Positions 20,986 through 30,241 of a stretch of DNA of 64,000 bases are shown in pieces. The stretch covers positions 1 through 64,000 of the forward strand of contig CAIJXU010000093.1 in NCBI GenBank assembly GCA_903824725.1. Direction: 5' to 3'. Source of the DNA: an uncultured Bacteroidota bacterium (lineage in GTDB: Bacteria > Bacteroidota > Bacteroidia > Chitinophagales > Chitinophagaceae). Within the stretch, counting starts at the first letter, position 1. Every line of letters begins with the position of its first letter. A program made the position numbers and the translations under genes. The notes under the pieces were generated by a model. The model searched no databases. It saw only the letters and a program-made list of their open reading frames with translations, and was not told the origin of the DNA.

Positions 20986-21016
20986 TTTGATTTTGACCAA
21001 AGACTTGTTAAATTTA
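20986..21016 (+). promoter_or_regulatory. Candidate Bacteroidota promoter for the rhamnose operon
   Basis: TTTG (20986-20989), 19-nt spacer, TAAATTTA (21009-21016); consensus TTTG-N19-21-TAnnTTTG with one mismatch. Confidence 0.45.
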
Positions 21017-21037
21017 CTTGAATTTAAATAAGTAGGC

Positions 21038-22093
21038 ATGCAAGTATTATTGGGCGTTATTTTTCATTTTATTGGAGGATTTGCTTCTGGTAGTTTTTAT
21101 ATGCCCTATAAAAAAGTAAAACAATGGAATTGGGAAAGTTACTGGATTATTGGAGGTTTATTTTCATGGCTTATCGTTCCCCCTCTTGCCGCTTATTTAA
21201 CCATACCTGGATTTGTAGAAATTATCAAAGCCACTCCTATTGATACCATAAAATACACATTATTCTTTGGCGTATTATGGGGATTTGGCGGATTAACTTA
21301 TGGGCTTGGTGTAAGGTATTTAGGAATGTCATTGGGTAATTCAGTGGTCTTAGGTTTTTGTTCTGCTTTTGGCGCCTTAGTCCCTTCTATCTATTATAAT
21401 TTTAATCCCACACAAGGAAAAACAACATTCAACGAATTAATAGGGACCACCTGGGGTCGTATTGTTTTAGTAGGCGTTTTGATATGCTTGTTGGGGATTT
21501 ATCTTTCTGGAAAAGCCGGGATGATGAAAGAAAAAGAAATGACGGAAATAGAAAAACAAAAATCCGTTGCAGAATTTAATTTAGTAAAAGGATTAGTCGT
21601 TGCTATTTTTTCAGGGATCATGAGTGCTTGTTTTAATTTTGGTATTGAAGCAGGAAAGCCAATGGCAGAAGCTGCTGTAGCGCATGGCTTGAATCCACTT
21701 TTTCAAAATAATGTGATCTATGTTATTTTATTATGGGGTGGCCTAGCTACTAATTTTATTTGGTGCTTTATATTAAATACAAAAAATAAATCCTTTGGCA
21801 ATTACACTAATAAAGAAACGCCTTTGTTAAAAAATTATTTATTGTCGGCACTAGCAGGTACTACTTGGTTTTTACAATTCTTTTTTTATGGCATGGGCGA
21901 AAGTAAATTAGGAAATGGAGCAAGTAGTTGGATTTTGCATATGGCTTTTATTATATTAGTAGCCAATATGTGGGGCATAGTATTAAAGGAATGGAAAGGC
22001 GTAAGTAAAAAAACAAAAGCAACCATCACATTGGGTATTGCCACCATCATATTATCTGTGTTGGTAGTGGGTTATGGCAATTCATTAAAATAA
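21038..22093 (+). CDS. rhaT: L-rhamnose/proton symporter RhaT
   Basis: HFIGGFASGSFYMPYKKVKQWNWESYWIIGGLFSWLIVPPLAA and about ten TM segments. First gene of a rhamnose operon. Confidence 0.93.
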   Translation: MQVLLGVIFHFIGGFASGSFYMPYKKVKQWNWESYWIIGGLFSWLIVPPLAAYLTIPGFVEIIKATPIDTIKYTLFFGVLWGFGGLTYGLGVRYLGMSLGNSVVLGFCSAFGALVPSIYYNFNPTQGKTTFNELIGTTWGRIVLVGVLICLLGIYLSGKAGMMKEKEMTEIEKQKSVAEFNLVKGLVVAIFSGIMSACFNFGIEAGKPMAEAAVAHGLNPLFQNNVIYVILLWGGLATNFIWCFILNTKNKSFGNYTNKETPLLKNYLLSALAGTTWFLQFFFYGMGESKLGNGASSWILHMAFIILVANMWGIVLKEWKGVSKKTKATITLGIATIILSVLVVGYGNSLK

Positions 22094-22126
22094 AAAATAA
22101 ATCAAACAATAGAAAAATCATTCATC

Positions 22127-24244
22127 ATGTCAGGAAACAAAACATTTAAGTTCGTAAGTTATTTATGGGAAGAAGCAAAAGCAAAAGCCTTAGCAGGTGA
22201 CGAAGTTGCATTATTGGTATACCGATCCAATTTATTAGGAGCCGATTTAAGATTAACCAATTATGGTGGTGGAAATACTTCTTGTAAAGTGGCTAGTATG
22301 GATCCACTTACTCAAAAACAAGTAGAAGTGATGTGGGTGAAGGGAAGTGGTGGCGACCTGGGAACAATGAAAAAAGAAGGCCTTGCTGCACTTTATTTGG
22401 ACCGCTTGCATGACTTGCAAAATATATACAAGGGACTTGCCTTTGAAGATGAAATTGTTGCTTTATACAACCATTGCATATTTGACTTTGACTCTAAAGC
22501 ACCTTCTATTGATACTGCATTACATGGATTACTTCCTTTCAAACATATTGACCACTTACATCCTGATGCCGCCATTGCAATTGCTGCAGCAAAGGATGGT
22601 GAAAAAATTACAAAGGAATTATTTAAAGGAACCATTGGATGGGTTCCTTGGCAAAGACCAGGCTTTGATTTAGGACTACAATTAAAAAAATGCCTCGAAG
22701 ACAATCCTGGTATTAGAGGTATCATGTTAGGTTCGCATGGTTTATTTACTTGGGGCGACACTGCATATGAAAGTTATATAAATACGTTGGAGGTCATCGA
22801 AATTTGTGCGCAATACCTTGAAGATAGTTACATCAAAAAAGGTGCCGCATTCAAAGGACAAAAAATAAATGCCTTGCCAAAGGAAGAAAGAATGACACAA
22901 GCGGCAGCATTGGCCCCCATTTTAAGAGGCTTTTGCTCGTCTGAAACAAAAATGATTGGACACTTCACCGACGATGATCGTGTTTTAGAATTTATTAATT
23001 CAACTGATTTAGATCGATTAGCGCCCATGGGTACAAGTTGTCCTGATCATTTTTTAAGAACTAAAATTGCACCACTTGTTTTAAATATCCCTGCGGATAT
23101 TGACATGAAAAACAGTGCCGACATAAAGCAAAAAATAGAACCTCTATTTATTGCTTACCGAAAAATGTATTCGGATTATTATCAACAATGTAAAAGAGAC
23201 AATAGCCCTGCGCTACGAGATGCAAACCCAGTGGTCATATTGTTTCCAGGAGTGGGCATGTTTACTTTTGCAAAAGACAAACAAACAGCAAGGGTTTCCT
23301 CTGAATTTTATACCAATGCAATTAATGTAATGAAAGGGGCTGAAGCCATTTCAAGTTATACTTCACTTCCTTTACAAGAGGCTTTCAATATTGAATATTG
23401 GTTATTAGAGGAAGCAAAATTACAAAGAATGCCAAAAGCAAAATCCTTAAAAGGAAAAATTGCATTGGTGACTGGAAGTGGCGGTGGTATTGGAAAAGCA
23501 ATCGCTCATAAATTTGCAAGCGAAGGTGCTTGTGTTATTTTATCTGATAATAATTTAGAAAGATTGCAATTAGCAAAGGATGAATTTATTGCTGCTTATG
23601 GAAAAGATGTCGTTGCTGCTGATATACTTGATGTAACTGATGTAGCTAGTATTAAAAAAACAATGCAAACAGCCTCTTTACAATTTGGTGGATTAGATAT
23701 CATTGTAAATAATGCAGGTTTATCTATTTCAAAAACAATGGAAGATCATACTGAACAAGATTGGGACTTACTATATGATGTATTGGTGAAAGGTCAATTT
23801 TTAGTAACACAAAGTGCTATTGATATGATGCGCAAGCAGGCCGTGGGGGGAGATATATTAAATATAGTAAGTAAAAATGCATTGGTGAGTGGCCCTAATA
23901 ATGCAGGATATGGCTCGGCCAAAGCAGCACAACTTCATTTAAGTAGATTGAATGCAGCCGAACTAGGTAAGGATAAAATTAGAGTGAATGTGGTGAATCC
24001 AGATGCGGTCATTGCCGGAAGTAATATATGGAGTAGTGGATGGGCCGAGGGTCGTGCAAAAGCATATGGTATTAGTATTGAAGCCTTACCTGAATATTAT
24101 GCAAGTAGGACTTTATTAAATGAAATCATTTTACCAACAGATATTGCAAATGCTTGTTTTGCTTATGTGGGTGGCTTGTTAAATAAAACAACAGGAAATG
24201 TAATCAATGTAGATGGTGGTATCGCCAATTCATTTGTTAGATAA
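22127..24244 (+). CDS. Bifunctional rhamnulose-1-phosphate aldolase / short-chain dehydrogenase (RhaEW-like)
   Basis: Class II aldolase N-terminus (NYGGGNTSCKV, MLGSHGLFTWGDT) fused to an SDR domain (ALVTGSGGGIGKAIA, YGSAKAA). Confidence 0.93.
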   Translation: MSGNKTFKFVSYLWEEAKAKALAGDEVALLVYRSNLLGADLRLTNYGGGNTSCKVASMDPLTQKQVEVMWVKGSGGDLGTMKKEGLAALYLDRLHDLQNIYKGLAFEDEIVALYNHCIFDFDSKAPSIDTALHGLLPFKHIDHLHPDAAIAIAAAKDGEKITKELFKGTIGWVPWQRPGFDLGLQLKKCLEDNPGIRGIMLGSHGLFTWGDTAYESYINTLEVIEICAQYLEDSYIKKGAAFKGQKINALPKEERMTQAAALAPILRGFCSSETKMIGHFTDDDRVLEFINSTDLDRLAPMGTSCPDHFLRTKIAPLVLNIPADIDMKNSADIKQKIEPLFIAYRKMYSDYYQQCKRDNSPALRDANPVVILFPGVGMFTFAKDKQTARVSSEFYTNAINVMKGAEAISSYTSLPLQEAFNIEYWLLEEAKLQRMPKAKSLKGKIALVTGSGGGIGKAIAHKFASEGACVILSDNNLERLQLAKDEFIAAYGKDVVAADILDVTDVASIKKTMQTASLQFGGLDIIVNNAGLSISKTMEDHTEQDWDLLYDVLVKGQFLVTQSAIDMMRKQAVGGDILNIVSKNALVSGPNNAGYGSAKAAQLHLSRLNAAELGKDKIRVNVVNPDAVIAGSNIWSSGWAEGRAKAYGISIEALPEYYASRTLLNEIILPTDIANACFAYVGGLLNKTTGNVINVDGGIANSFVR

Positions 24245-24254
24245 ATAATGCTTT

Positions 24255-24569
24255 ATGCAACAGTTGGCATTTGAAATGAAATTAATGAAAGGCTATGAAG
24301 CGGAGTACCAAAAAAGGCATACTGCTATTTGGCCCGAATTAACTGCATTACTAAAGTCCCATGGCGTGAGTGAATATTATATTTACTTAAATGAGCAAAG
24401 TTTAAGTTTATTTGGAATCATGAAAGTGGAGGACCCTATTCAATTGGATGCATTACCTCATCACCCCATTATGAAAAAGTGGTGGGCGTATATGAAAGAC
24501 ATTATGGAAACCAATTCAGATTATTCTCCCTTATCTATTTCCTTAAAGAATGTTTTTTACATGCCTTAA
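24255..24569 (+). CDS. rhaM: L-rhamnose mutarotase
   Basis: 104 aa: MQQLAFEMKLMKGYEAEYQKRHTAIWPELTALLKSHGVSEYYIYL. Inside the rhamnose operon. Confidence 0.92.
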   Translation: MQQLAFEMKLMKGYEAEYQKRHTAIWPELTALLKSHGVSEYYIYLNEQSLSLFGIMKVEDPIQLDALPHHPIMKKWWAYMKDIMETNSDYSPLSISLKNVFYMP

Positions 24570-24580
24570 TCAATTAATTT

Positions 24581-25852
24581 ATGAGAATTAACAAAGCAAC
24601 TATTGACCAACATAATGAGGCCCATTTAAAAACGCATCAGCAAAAGTTGGCTTATATAAGTGGGCAGTTAAGTGAGGTGGAGGCGGTTATTCAAAAATTA
24701 ATGGATTTTAATGTAGCCATTCCTAGTTGGGCATTAGGTACAGGAGGTACTAGGTTTGCAAGATTTTCAGGAGCAGGCGAACCCGCCACCTTACAAGATA
24801 AAATGGAAGATGTAGGTTTATTACATGCACTTAATAAATCAAGTGGTGCCATATCACTTCATATTCCTTGGGACATCCCAGATGATTACAAATCAATACA
24901 AAAATTAGCAGCAGATTTAGATTTAAAATTTGATGCTGTGAATTCAAATACTTTTCAGGATCAAAAGGGCCAATTACAAAGTTATAAATTTGGATCCCTT
25001 CAGCATACGAATAAAGCAGTACGACAACAAGCGATTCAACATAATATAGAAGTGATACAACACGGAACTGCATTAGGGTCAAAGGCACTCACCGTATGGT
25101 TAAGTGATGGGAGTTGTTTTCCAGGTCAACTTAATTTTAGAAAAGCTTTTCAAAATACACTCGAAGGTTTACAGGAAATTTATGCTGCCTTACCGTCGGA
25201 TTGGAAAATATTTATTGAATATAAAGCCTTTGAGCCTAATTTTTATTCTACGACTGTAGGAGATTGGGGTCAATCTTTATTATATGCAAATAAGTTGGGC
25301 CCTCAAGCATTCACCTTAGTGGATCTTGGTCATCATTTACCTAATGCCAATATTGAACAAATTGTGGCTTTATTATTAATGGAAAAAAAATTAGCAGGAT
25401 TCCATTTTAATGATAGTAAATATGGCGATGACGATTTAACAGTAGGAAGTATAAAGCCATACCAGTTATTTTTAATTTTTAATGAATTAGTAGAGGGCAT
25501 GGATGCGAGGGGAATGAATCATGCAAAGGATTTAGGATGGATGATTGATGCAAGTCATAATGTAAAAGACCCCTTAGAGGATTTAATACAATCCGTTGAA
25601 GCCATTATGATTTCCTATGCACAAGCATTATTAGTGGATCGAAATAAATTAAATGAGGCCCAAGAAAATAATGATGTGGTTGCTGCACAAGAAATTTTAC
25701 AAAATAGGTTTAGAACCGATATCAGGGCCTTAGTAGCGGAAGCCAGACTAAGAAGCAATGGTGCTTTAGATCCGCTTTCATTTTACAGAACACAACAAAT
25801 CAGAAGTCAATTAATCAAACAAAGAGGTAATACCATCGCAACAGGATTATAA
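24581..25852 (+). CDS. rhaI: L-rhamnose isomerase (RhaI type)
   Basis: PSWALGTGGTRFARFSGAGEPATLQDKMEDVGLLHALNKSSGAISLHIPWD, AGFHFNDSKYGDDDLTVGSI. Operon context. Confidence 0.9.
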   Translation: MRINKATIDQHNEAHLKTHQQKLAYISGQLSEVEAVIQKLMDFNVAIPSWALGTGGTRFARFSGAGEPATLQDKMEDVGLLHALNKSSGAISLHIPWDIPDDYKSIQKLAADLDLKFDAVNSNTFQDQKGQLQSYKFGSLQHTNKAVRQQAIQHNIEVIQHGTALGSKALTVWLSDGSCFPGQLNFRKAFQNTLEGLQEIYAALPSDWKIFIEYKAFEPNFYSTTVGDWGQSLLYANKLGPQAFTLVDLGHHLPNANIEQIVALLLMEKKLAGFHFNDSKYGDDDLTVGSIKPYQLFLIFNELVEGMDARGMNHAKDLGWMIDASHNVKDPLEDLIQSVEAIMISYAQALLVDRNKLNEAQENNDVVAAQEILQNRFRTDIRALVAEARLRSNGALDPLSFYRTQQIRSQLIKQRGNTIATGL

Positions 25853-27171
25853 TGAATGCAACTCCCGTCATACTTATATTTGATATTGGAAAAACCAATA
25901 AAAAATTATTGCTCTTTAATGAATCCTATGATTTGGTATATGAATCTATTGAACAGTTTGCCGAAATAAAGGATGAAGACGGATTTGAGGGTGAGGATAT
26001 TATCATGTTAAAGCAGTGGATGTATAAGTCATTTCAGGAAATTATGGACAATGCCTCCTTTGAAATTAAAGCCATTAATTTTTCTGGTTATGGTGCCAGT
26101 TTTGTTTTTTTAGATCATGAAGACAATGAAATCACGCCATTGTATAATTACCTCAAACCTTTAGATAAGGAAATTAGTGATTCTTTTTATACTCAATATG
26201 GTGGCGAAATGCATATGGCAAAGGAGACTGCCTCGCCTATTTTAGGAAATTTAAATTCAGGGATGCAGTTGTACCGAATAAAAAAGCAAGTTCCTGCTAA
26301 ATTTGATTCCATTAATACAGCTTTACACTTACCTCAATACTTAAGTTTTTTATTTACCAAACAATGCTATTCGGATATTACAAGTATTGGTTGTCATACC
26401 CATTTATGGAATTTTAATAAAATGGAATACCATGACTGGGTTGCAAAGGAAGGGATATCAGATAAACTAGCACCCATTAAAAAAAGTGATGATGTAGTAG
26501 ATATTTCTTTTCCATTATATCATACCCAACTTAAAGTGGGCATCGGATTACACGATAGTTCGGCAGCATTGGTGCCCTATATTCATTCTTTTCAGGAGCC
26601 CTATATTTTAATTTCAACTGGTACATGGAGTATTAGCTTAAACCCCTTTAATCAAAGTACTCTTACCGAACAAGAATTGCAACAAGATTGTTTATGTTAT
26701 ATTTCCTACACTGGCCAACCCATTAAGGCTTCCCGCTTATTTGCTGGCAATCAACATGAGCAAGAAATAAAAAAATTAGCGCAGCAATTTAATACGGCAT
26801 TAGATTATTATAAAACCGTTGACTTTAATATTGCTATTTATAAAAACATTATAGAGTCTGGTGACCTTGCTTCTATCGAAACTTATGAAGAAGCGTATCA
26901 TCTTATGATACATCATATTATTCAACAACAAGTGATTAGCTCCAATTTGGTATTGCAAAATGCAGATGTCCGTCAAATATTTGTAGATGGTGGGTTTAGT
27001 AATAACCCCGTTTTTATGCATTATTTAGCTGCCGCTTATCCTGATAAAAAAGTTTTTGCAGCAACCCTTTCACAAGCTTCAAGTTTAGGAGCGGCCATGG
27101 CTATTCATGCCCATTGGAATTCAAAAAGCATTCCACAACAACTGATTCAATTAAAACAATATTTGTTTTAA
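25852..27171 (+). CDS. FGGY-family carbohydrate kinase, probable rhamnulokinase
   Basis: N-terminal DIGKTNKKLLLF phosphate loop; C-terminal IFVDGGFSNNPVFMHYLAAAYPDKKVFAATLSQASSLGAAMAIH. 1-nt overlap with rhaI. Confidence 0.88.
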   Translation: MNATPVILIFDIGKTNKKLLLFNESYDLVYESIEQFAEIKDEDGFEGEDIIMLKQWMYKSFQEIMDNASFEIKAINFSGYGASFVFLDHEDNEITPLYNYLKPLDKEISDSFYTQYGGEMHMAKETASPILGNLNSGMQLYRIKKQVPAKFDSINTALHLPQYLSFLFTKQCYSDITSIGCHTHLWNFNKMEYHDWVAKEGISDKLAPIKKSDDVVDISFPLYHTQLKVGIGLHDSSAALVPYIHSFQEPYILISTGTWSISLNPFNQSTLTEQELQQDCLCYISYTGQPIKASRLFAGNQHEQEIKKLAQQFNTALDYYKTVDFNIAIYKNIIESGDLASIETYEEAYHLMIHHIIQQQVISSNLVLQNADVRQIFVDGGFSNNPVFMHYLAAAYPDKKVFAATLSQASSLGAAMAIHAHWNSKSIPQQLIQLKQYLF

Positions 27172-27183
27172 ATTATAGAAATT

Positions 27184-27225
27184 AAAAAAGCCCCGTTCCA
27201 ATACATTGGAACGGTGCTTTTTTTT
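27184..27225. terminator. Rho-independent terminator between convergent genes
   Basis: GCCCCGTTCCAAT-ac-ATTGGAACGGTGC stem (one mismatch) with A- and T-tracts. Confidence 0.9.
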
Positions 27226-27242
27226 ATAAATTCAATGATGCT

Positions 27243-28451
27243 TTATGCGTGTTGTTTCTTTTTTCCAAAGAAATACAAAGCAGTAAATGCAACAATAAGT
27301 ATCGCTGGGAAAAGCAACATATTAGATAAAGTAGATTGGCCTGCAGCTAAATCTGCTGCATCGCCTATTAATCCTTTACCTTCTGCAATCACCTTATTAT
27401 CTTTAATCCATCCACCAATGATGGGTTGGAACATAGAAGAGGAGAACATTCCAATACCACCCAAGATTGAAAGACCAAGGGCTCCAGTTTGAGGTAAATT
27501 TTCTGCAATATAACCAAGCATATTAGGCCAGAAATAACAAATACCTAATGCATAAAATACAGCTGCAACATATAACATAGAGCCTTGCATGGTACTCATC
27601 ATATAAAGTCCTATTACACCAAAAACAGCAGAACCTAACAATACGCCTACTGTATTTAATTGCTTAATCAATGGACCAGCAAAGTAGCGACCTACCGCCA
27701 TCAATCCTGTTACCAATGCTAAAATTAACATAGGACTTGCACCCGCTTTTGCTAAAATAGGTCCTACCCATTGTTGTGGACCAAATTCTGAAATAGCAGT
27801 AAGTGCCATACAAGCGGCCATGAATAAATATAATGGATTCAACATGGCTTTGAAATTAGCCACCACTGAATTTTCTGCAATTCTTGGCTTAGGAAAACTT
27901 TGGCCATAAAATAAAACTGCATAAATAATAGTTGGAATTAAAATGATCCAAATTTGTGCTTGCCAATGTAAGTTTGCATCTGTCATGAACTTAGAAACTA
28001 ATGCGCCTATTACAATTCCACCTGGGAACCACATATGAAAACGATTAATTTTTTTGTTAAAGTCCAATCCTGAATAAGAATCAGCAATCATAGGATTACA
28101 TGCTGCTTCGGTACATCCATTGCCTAGCCCAATTAATAAAGTAGAAATTAATAAGGTGCTGTAGCCTGTTGCATAAATGGTTAATAAAATACCCACTGTA
28201 TGCGCGACTAAGGCAATTTGCATAATGAATTTAGGTCCCATAGAAGTATAAAAAATACCCCCTAAAATCATTGAAATCGGAAATCCAAGAAACCACATTG
28301 AATTGATGGTTCCAAGTTGGACAGTGTCTAAATTCATTTCTGTTCCCAACTGTGTTAGTATCCCTGCTCGTATACTGAACGAAAAAGCCGTCGTGATAAG
28401 TGCAAAGCAACTAGCCATGAATAGGCGATTTGCATTAATTGGTTGACTCAT
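27243..28451 (-). CDS. MFS sugar transporter (FucP/NHS-like)
   Basis: About 12 TM segments. LTQLGTEMNLDTVQLGTINSMWFLGFPISMILGG and FHMWFPGGIVIGALVSKF are typical of Bacteroidota MFS sugar permeases. Confidence 0.85.
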   Translation of the reverse strand: MSQPINANRLFMASCFALITTAFSFSIRAGILTQLGTEMNLDTVQLGTINSMWFLGFPISMILGGIFYTSMGPKFIMQIALVAHTVGILLTIYATGYSTLLISTLLIGLGNGCTEAACNPMIADSYSGLDFNKKINRFHMWFPGGIVIGALVSKFMTDANLHWQAQIWIILIPTIIYAVLFYGQSFPKPRIAENSVVANFKAMLNPLYLFMAACMALTAISEFGPQQWVGPILAKAGASPMLILALVTGLMAVGRYFAGPLIKQLNTVGVLLGSAVFGVIGLYMMSTMQGSMLYVAAVFYALGICYFWPNMLGYIAENLPQTGALGLSILGGIGMFSSSMFQPIIGGWIKDNKVIAEGKGLIGDAADLAAGQSTLSNMLLFPAILIVAFTALYFFGKKKQHA

Positions 28452-28549
28452 AAGTAATTGGTTTTAGTGATTTGGTTTTAAGTACTTTGAAGCTAAATAA
28501 TCTTAGTCTTTTTTCCAAAATAACCAAGCTATATTTTTACCATCTTATT

Positions 28550-28567
28550 CATAATATTAATATTATG
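28550..28567. promoter_or_regulatory. 18-bp perfect palindrome upstream of the MFS gene
   Basis: CATAATATTAATATTATG equals its own reverse complement; about 100 bp upstream of the MFS start. Confidence 0.4.
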
Positions 28568-28639
28568 CAGAAATTTATAGAACCAATTCGAGCGCATTTA
28601 CATTAAGTATTTCTCAACCGAGTATGACGACATTCTAAA

Positions 28640-29347
28640 CTAAGCGGCTTCGATAAGTTTAGCAATAGTAAAAGCAGCGCCTGCAGCTACTGCTCCAATC
28701 ATCATTACTTTTAATCCCCCCAACCAAGGATTAATACCAGTGATTTTGCTTTTAAAGAACCCAAATATATATAAGCAAATCAGGGTGATGATCGCAGATA
28801 CTTTTAATCCATCAATTGCATTTTCTACAAAAAAATACGGCACTAATGGCACCATTCCGCCAACAATATAGCTGGTTCCAATATTAAAAGCACTTTTTTT
28901 AGCTCTTTTGGGGTCAGGTTTTTGTAAACCCAACTCATGTTTCATCATAAATTCAACCCAACGATCATCATCTTTAATAATTTCCATGGTCGCCTCCTCG
29001 GCGGTAGCTGGACTTAAGCCCCATTCTATAAAAACGCGTCGAACTTCGTCTATTTCAACCTCTCTTTTATGTTCTAACTCCCAATATTCTTTTTTTAACT
29101 CGCTATTATAATGATCTTGCTCGGTTTTGCCTGCCAAATAACCTCCTAGTCCCATTGCAATACTCCCTGCTGCAATTTCTGCAATACCCGCTATCCAAAT
29201 TAAACTCACATTGCCTTGTACAGCTCCACTTAAGCCAGCCGCTAATGCAAAGGGGACAGTAAGCCCATCACTCATTCCTATGACAATATCTGTTAATAAA
29301 TCGCTGCTTTGTAAATGTTCTTCAAGGTGTAAATGAGTGGGTTCCAT
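28640..29347 (-). CDS. VIT1/CCC1 family divalent metal transporter
   Basis: DIVIGMSDGLTVPFALAAGLSGAVQG and MGLGGYLAGKTEQDHYNSELKKE. Start reassigned to MEPTHLHLEEH (29347) from the ORF-track start at 29470. Confidence 0.9.
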   Translation of the reverse strand: MEPTHLHLEEHLQSSDLLTDIVIGMSDGLTVPFALAAGLSGAVQGNVSLIWIAGIAEIAAGSIAMGLGGYLAGKTEQDHYNSELKKEYWELEHKREVEIDEVRRVFIEWGLSPATAEEATMEIIKDDDRWVEFMMKHELGLQKPDPKRAKKSAFNIGTSYIVGGMVPLVPYFFVENAIDGLKVSAIITLICLYIFGFFKSKITGINPWLGGLKVMMIGAVAAGAAFTIAKLIEAA

Positions 29348-29409
29348 GATAATTATTTTAATACGATAGGGATCTACCAAATTTAAGCAAAAAATGATAA
29401 ATTTAGAGA

Positions 29410-29423
29410 GGCAAATATTTGCC
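29410..29423. promoter_or_regulatory. 14-bp perfect palindrome in the divergent promoter region
   Basis: GGCAAATATTTGCC between the VIT1/CCC1 gene and the DUF1080 gene. Confidence 0.4.
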
Positions 29424-29498
29424 GTTATTAACCAATATAGGCAATTGATGAGCGAATAACCCGCTCTCATTGTTTTAAAAATTTCTTAAAACTATTTC

Positions 29499-30191
29499 AT
29501 GAAAAAATTACAAGTGATTTTAATGTTCTTATGCATCTTTGGCGCCAATGCTATTATGGCACAAACTAATTCAGTATCAGTTCCAAACACAACAGGGAAA
29601 GGATGGAAAAATTTATTCGGAAATAATTTATCTAATGCTATTTATGATAAAGCTATTTGGAAAGATTCAAGCGGTGTGATTACTGCAAGTAAAGATGATG
29701 CTATTTGGAGCTTTGAAGAATATGACGATTTTGTTTTGGATTTAGATTTTCAAAATGCTGATGGAACCAATAGTGGCGTGATTGTTCATGCTACAGATAT
29801 TGTAGAATGGATTCCTCATTCAGTTGAAATTCAAATTGCAGATGATTATTCAAAACAATGGAGTAAGGCAGATCCTAGTTGGCAGTGTGCGGCTATTTTT
29901 GGACATAAGCCTGCTACTAATAAATCACTAAAACCAGCAGGCGAGTGGAATCACTATACCATTACTTGTAAAGGAAAAATGATTTCAATTGTCTTAAATG
30001 GCACATTGGTAAACGAATGTAATATGAACGATTACACTTCAGCTAAAAAAAATCCAGATGGTACCAATATTCCATCTTGGTTAAGCAACCCAATGGCAAC
30101 GCTTGAACTACGCGGCCACATTGGCTTACAAGGAAAACATGCAGGCGCTCCTATTTATTTTAAAAATGTAAAAGTTTTAAGACTACATTAA
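29499..30191 (+). CDS. DUF1080 (3-keto-disaccharide hydrolase family) protein, exported
   Basis: Signal peptide; WKNLFGNNLSNAIYD, EYDDFVLDLDFQNADGTNSGVIVHA, GEWNHYTITCKGKMISIVLNGTLVNECN. Confidence 0.85.
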   Translation: MKKLQVILMFLCIFGANAIMAQTNSVSVPNTTGKGWKNLFGNNLSNAIYDKAIWKDSSGVITASKDDAIWSFEEYDDFVLDLDFQNADGTNSGVIVHATDIVEWIPHSVEIQIADDYSKQWSKADPSWQCAAIFGHKPATNKSLKPAGEWNHYTITCKGKMISIVLNGTLVNECNMNDYTSAKKNPDGTNIPSWLSNPMATLELRGHIGLQGKHAGAPIYFKNVKVLRLH

Positions 30192-30241
30192 TCCATTAGA
30201 AATAAAATATTTGTCGTACCCAATATCAAAATAAGTTTAAA

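Noticed and set aside
22383-22673. 96-aa plus-strand ORF overlapping the aldolase gene in another frame
   Set aside because: Out-of-frame overlap with a clearly coding gene; no motif support.
22393-22761. 122-aa minus-strand ORF
   Set aside because: Fully antisense to the rhamnulose-1-phosphate aldolase domain, no recognisable motif; an AT-rich codon-bias shadow ORF.
27214-27492. 92-aa plus-strand ORF
   Set aside because: Starts in the terminator region and is antisense to the 3' end of the MFS gene.
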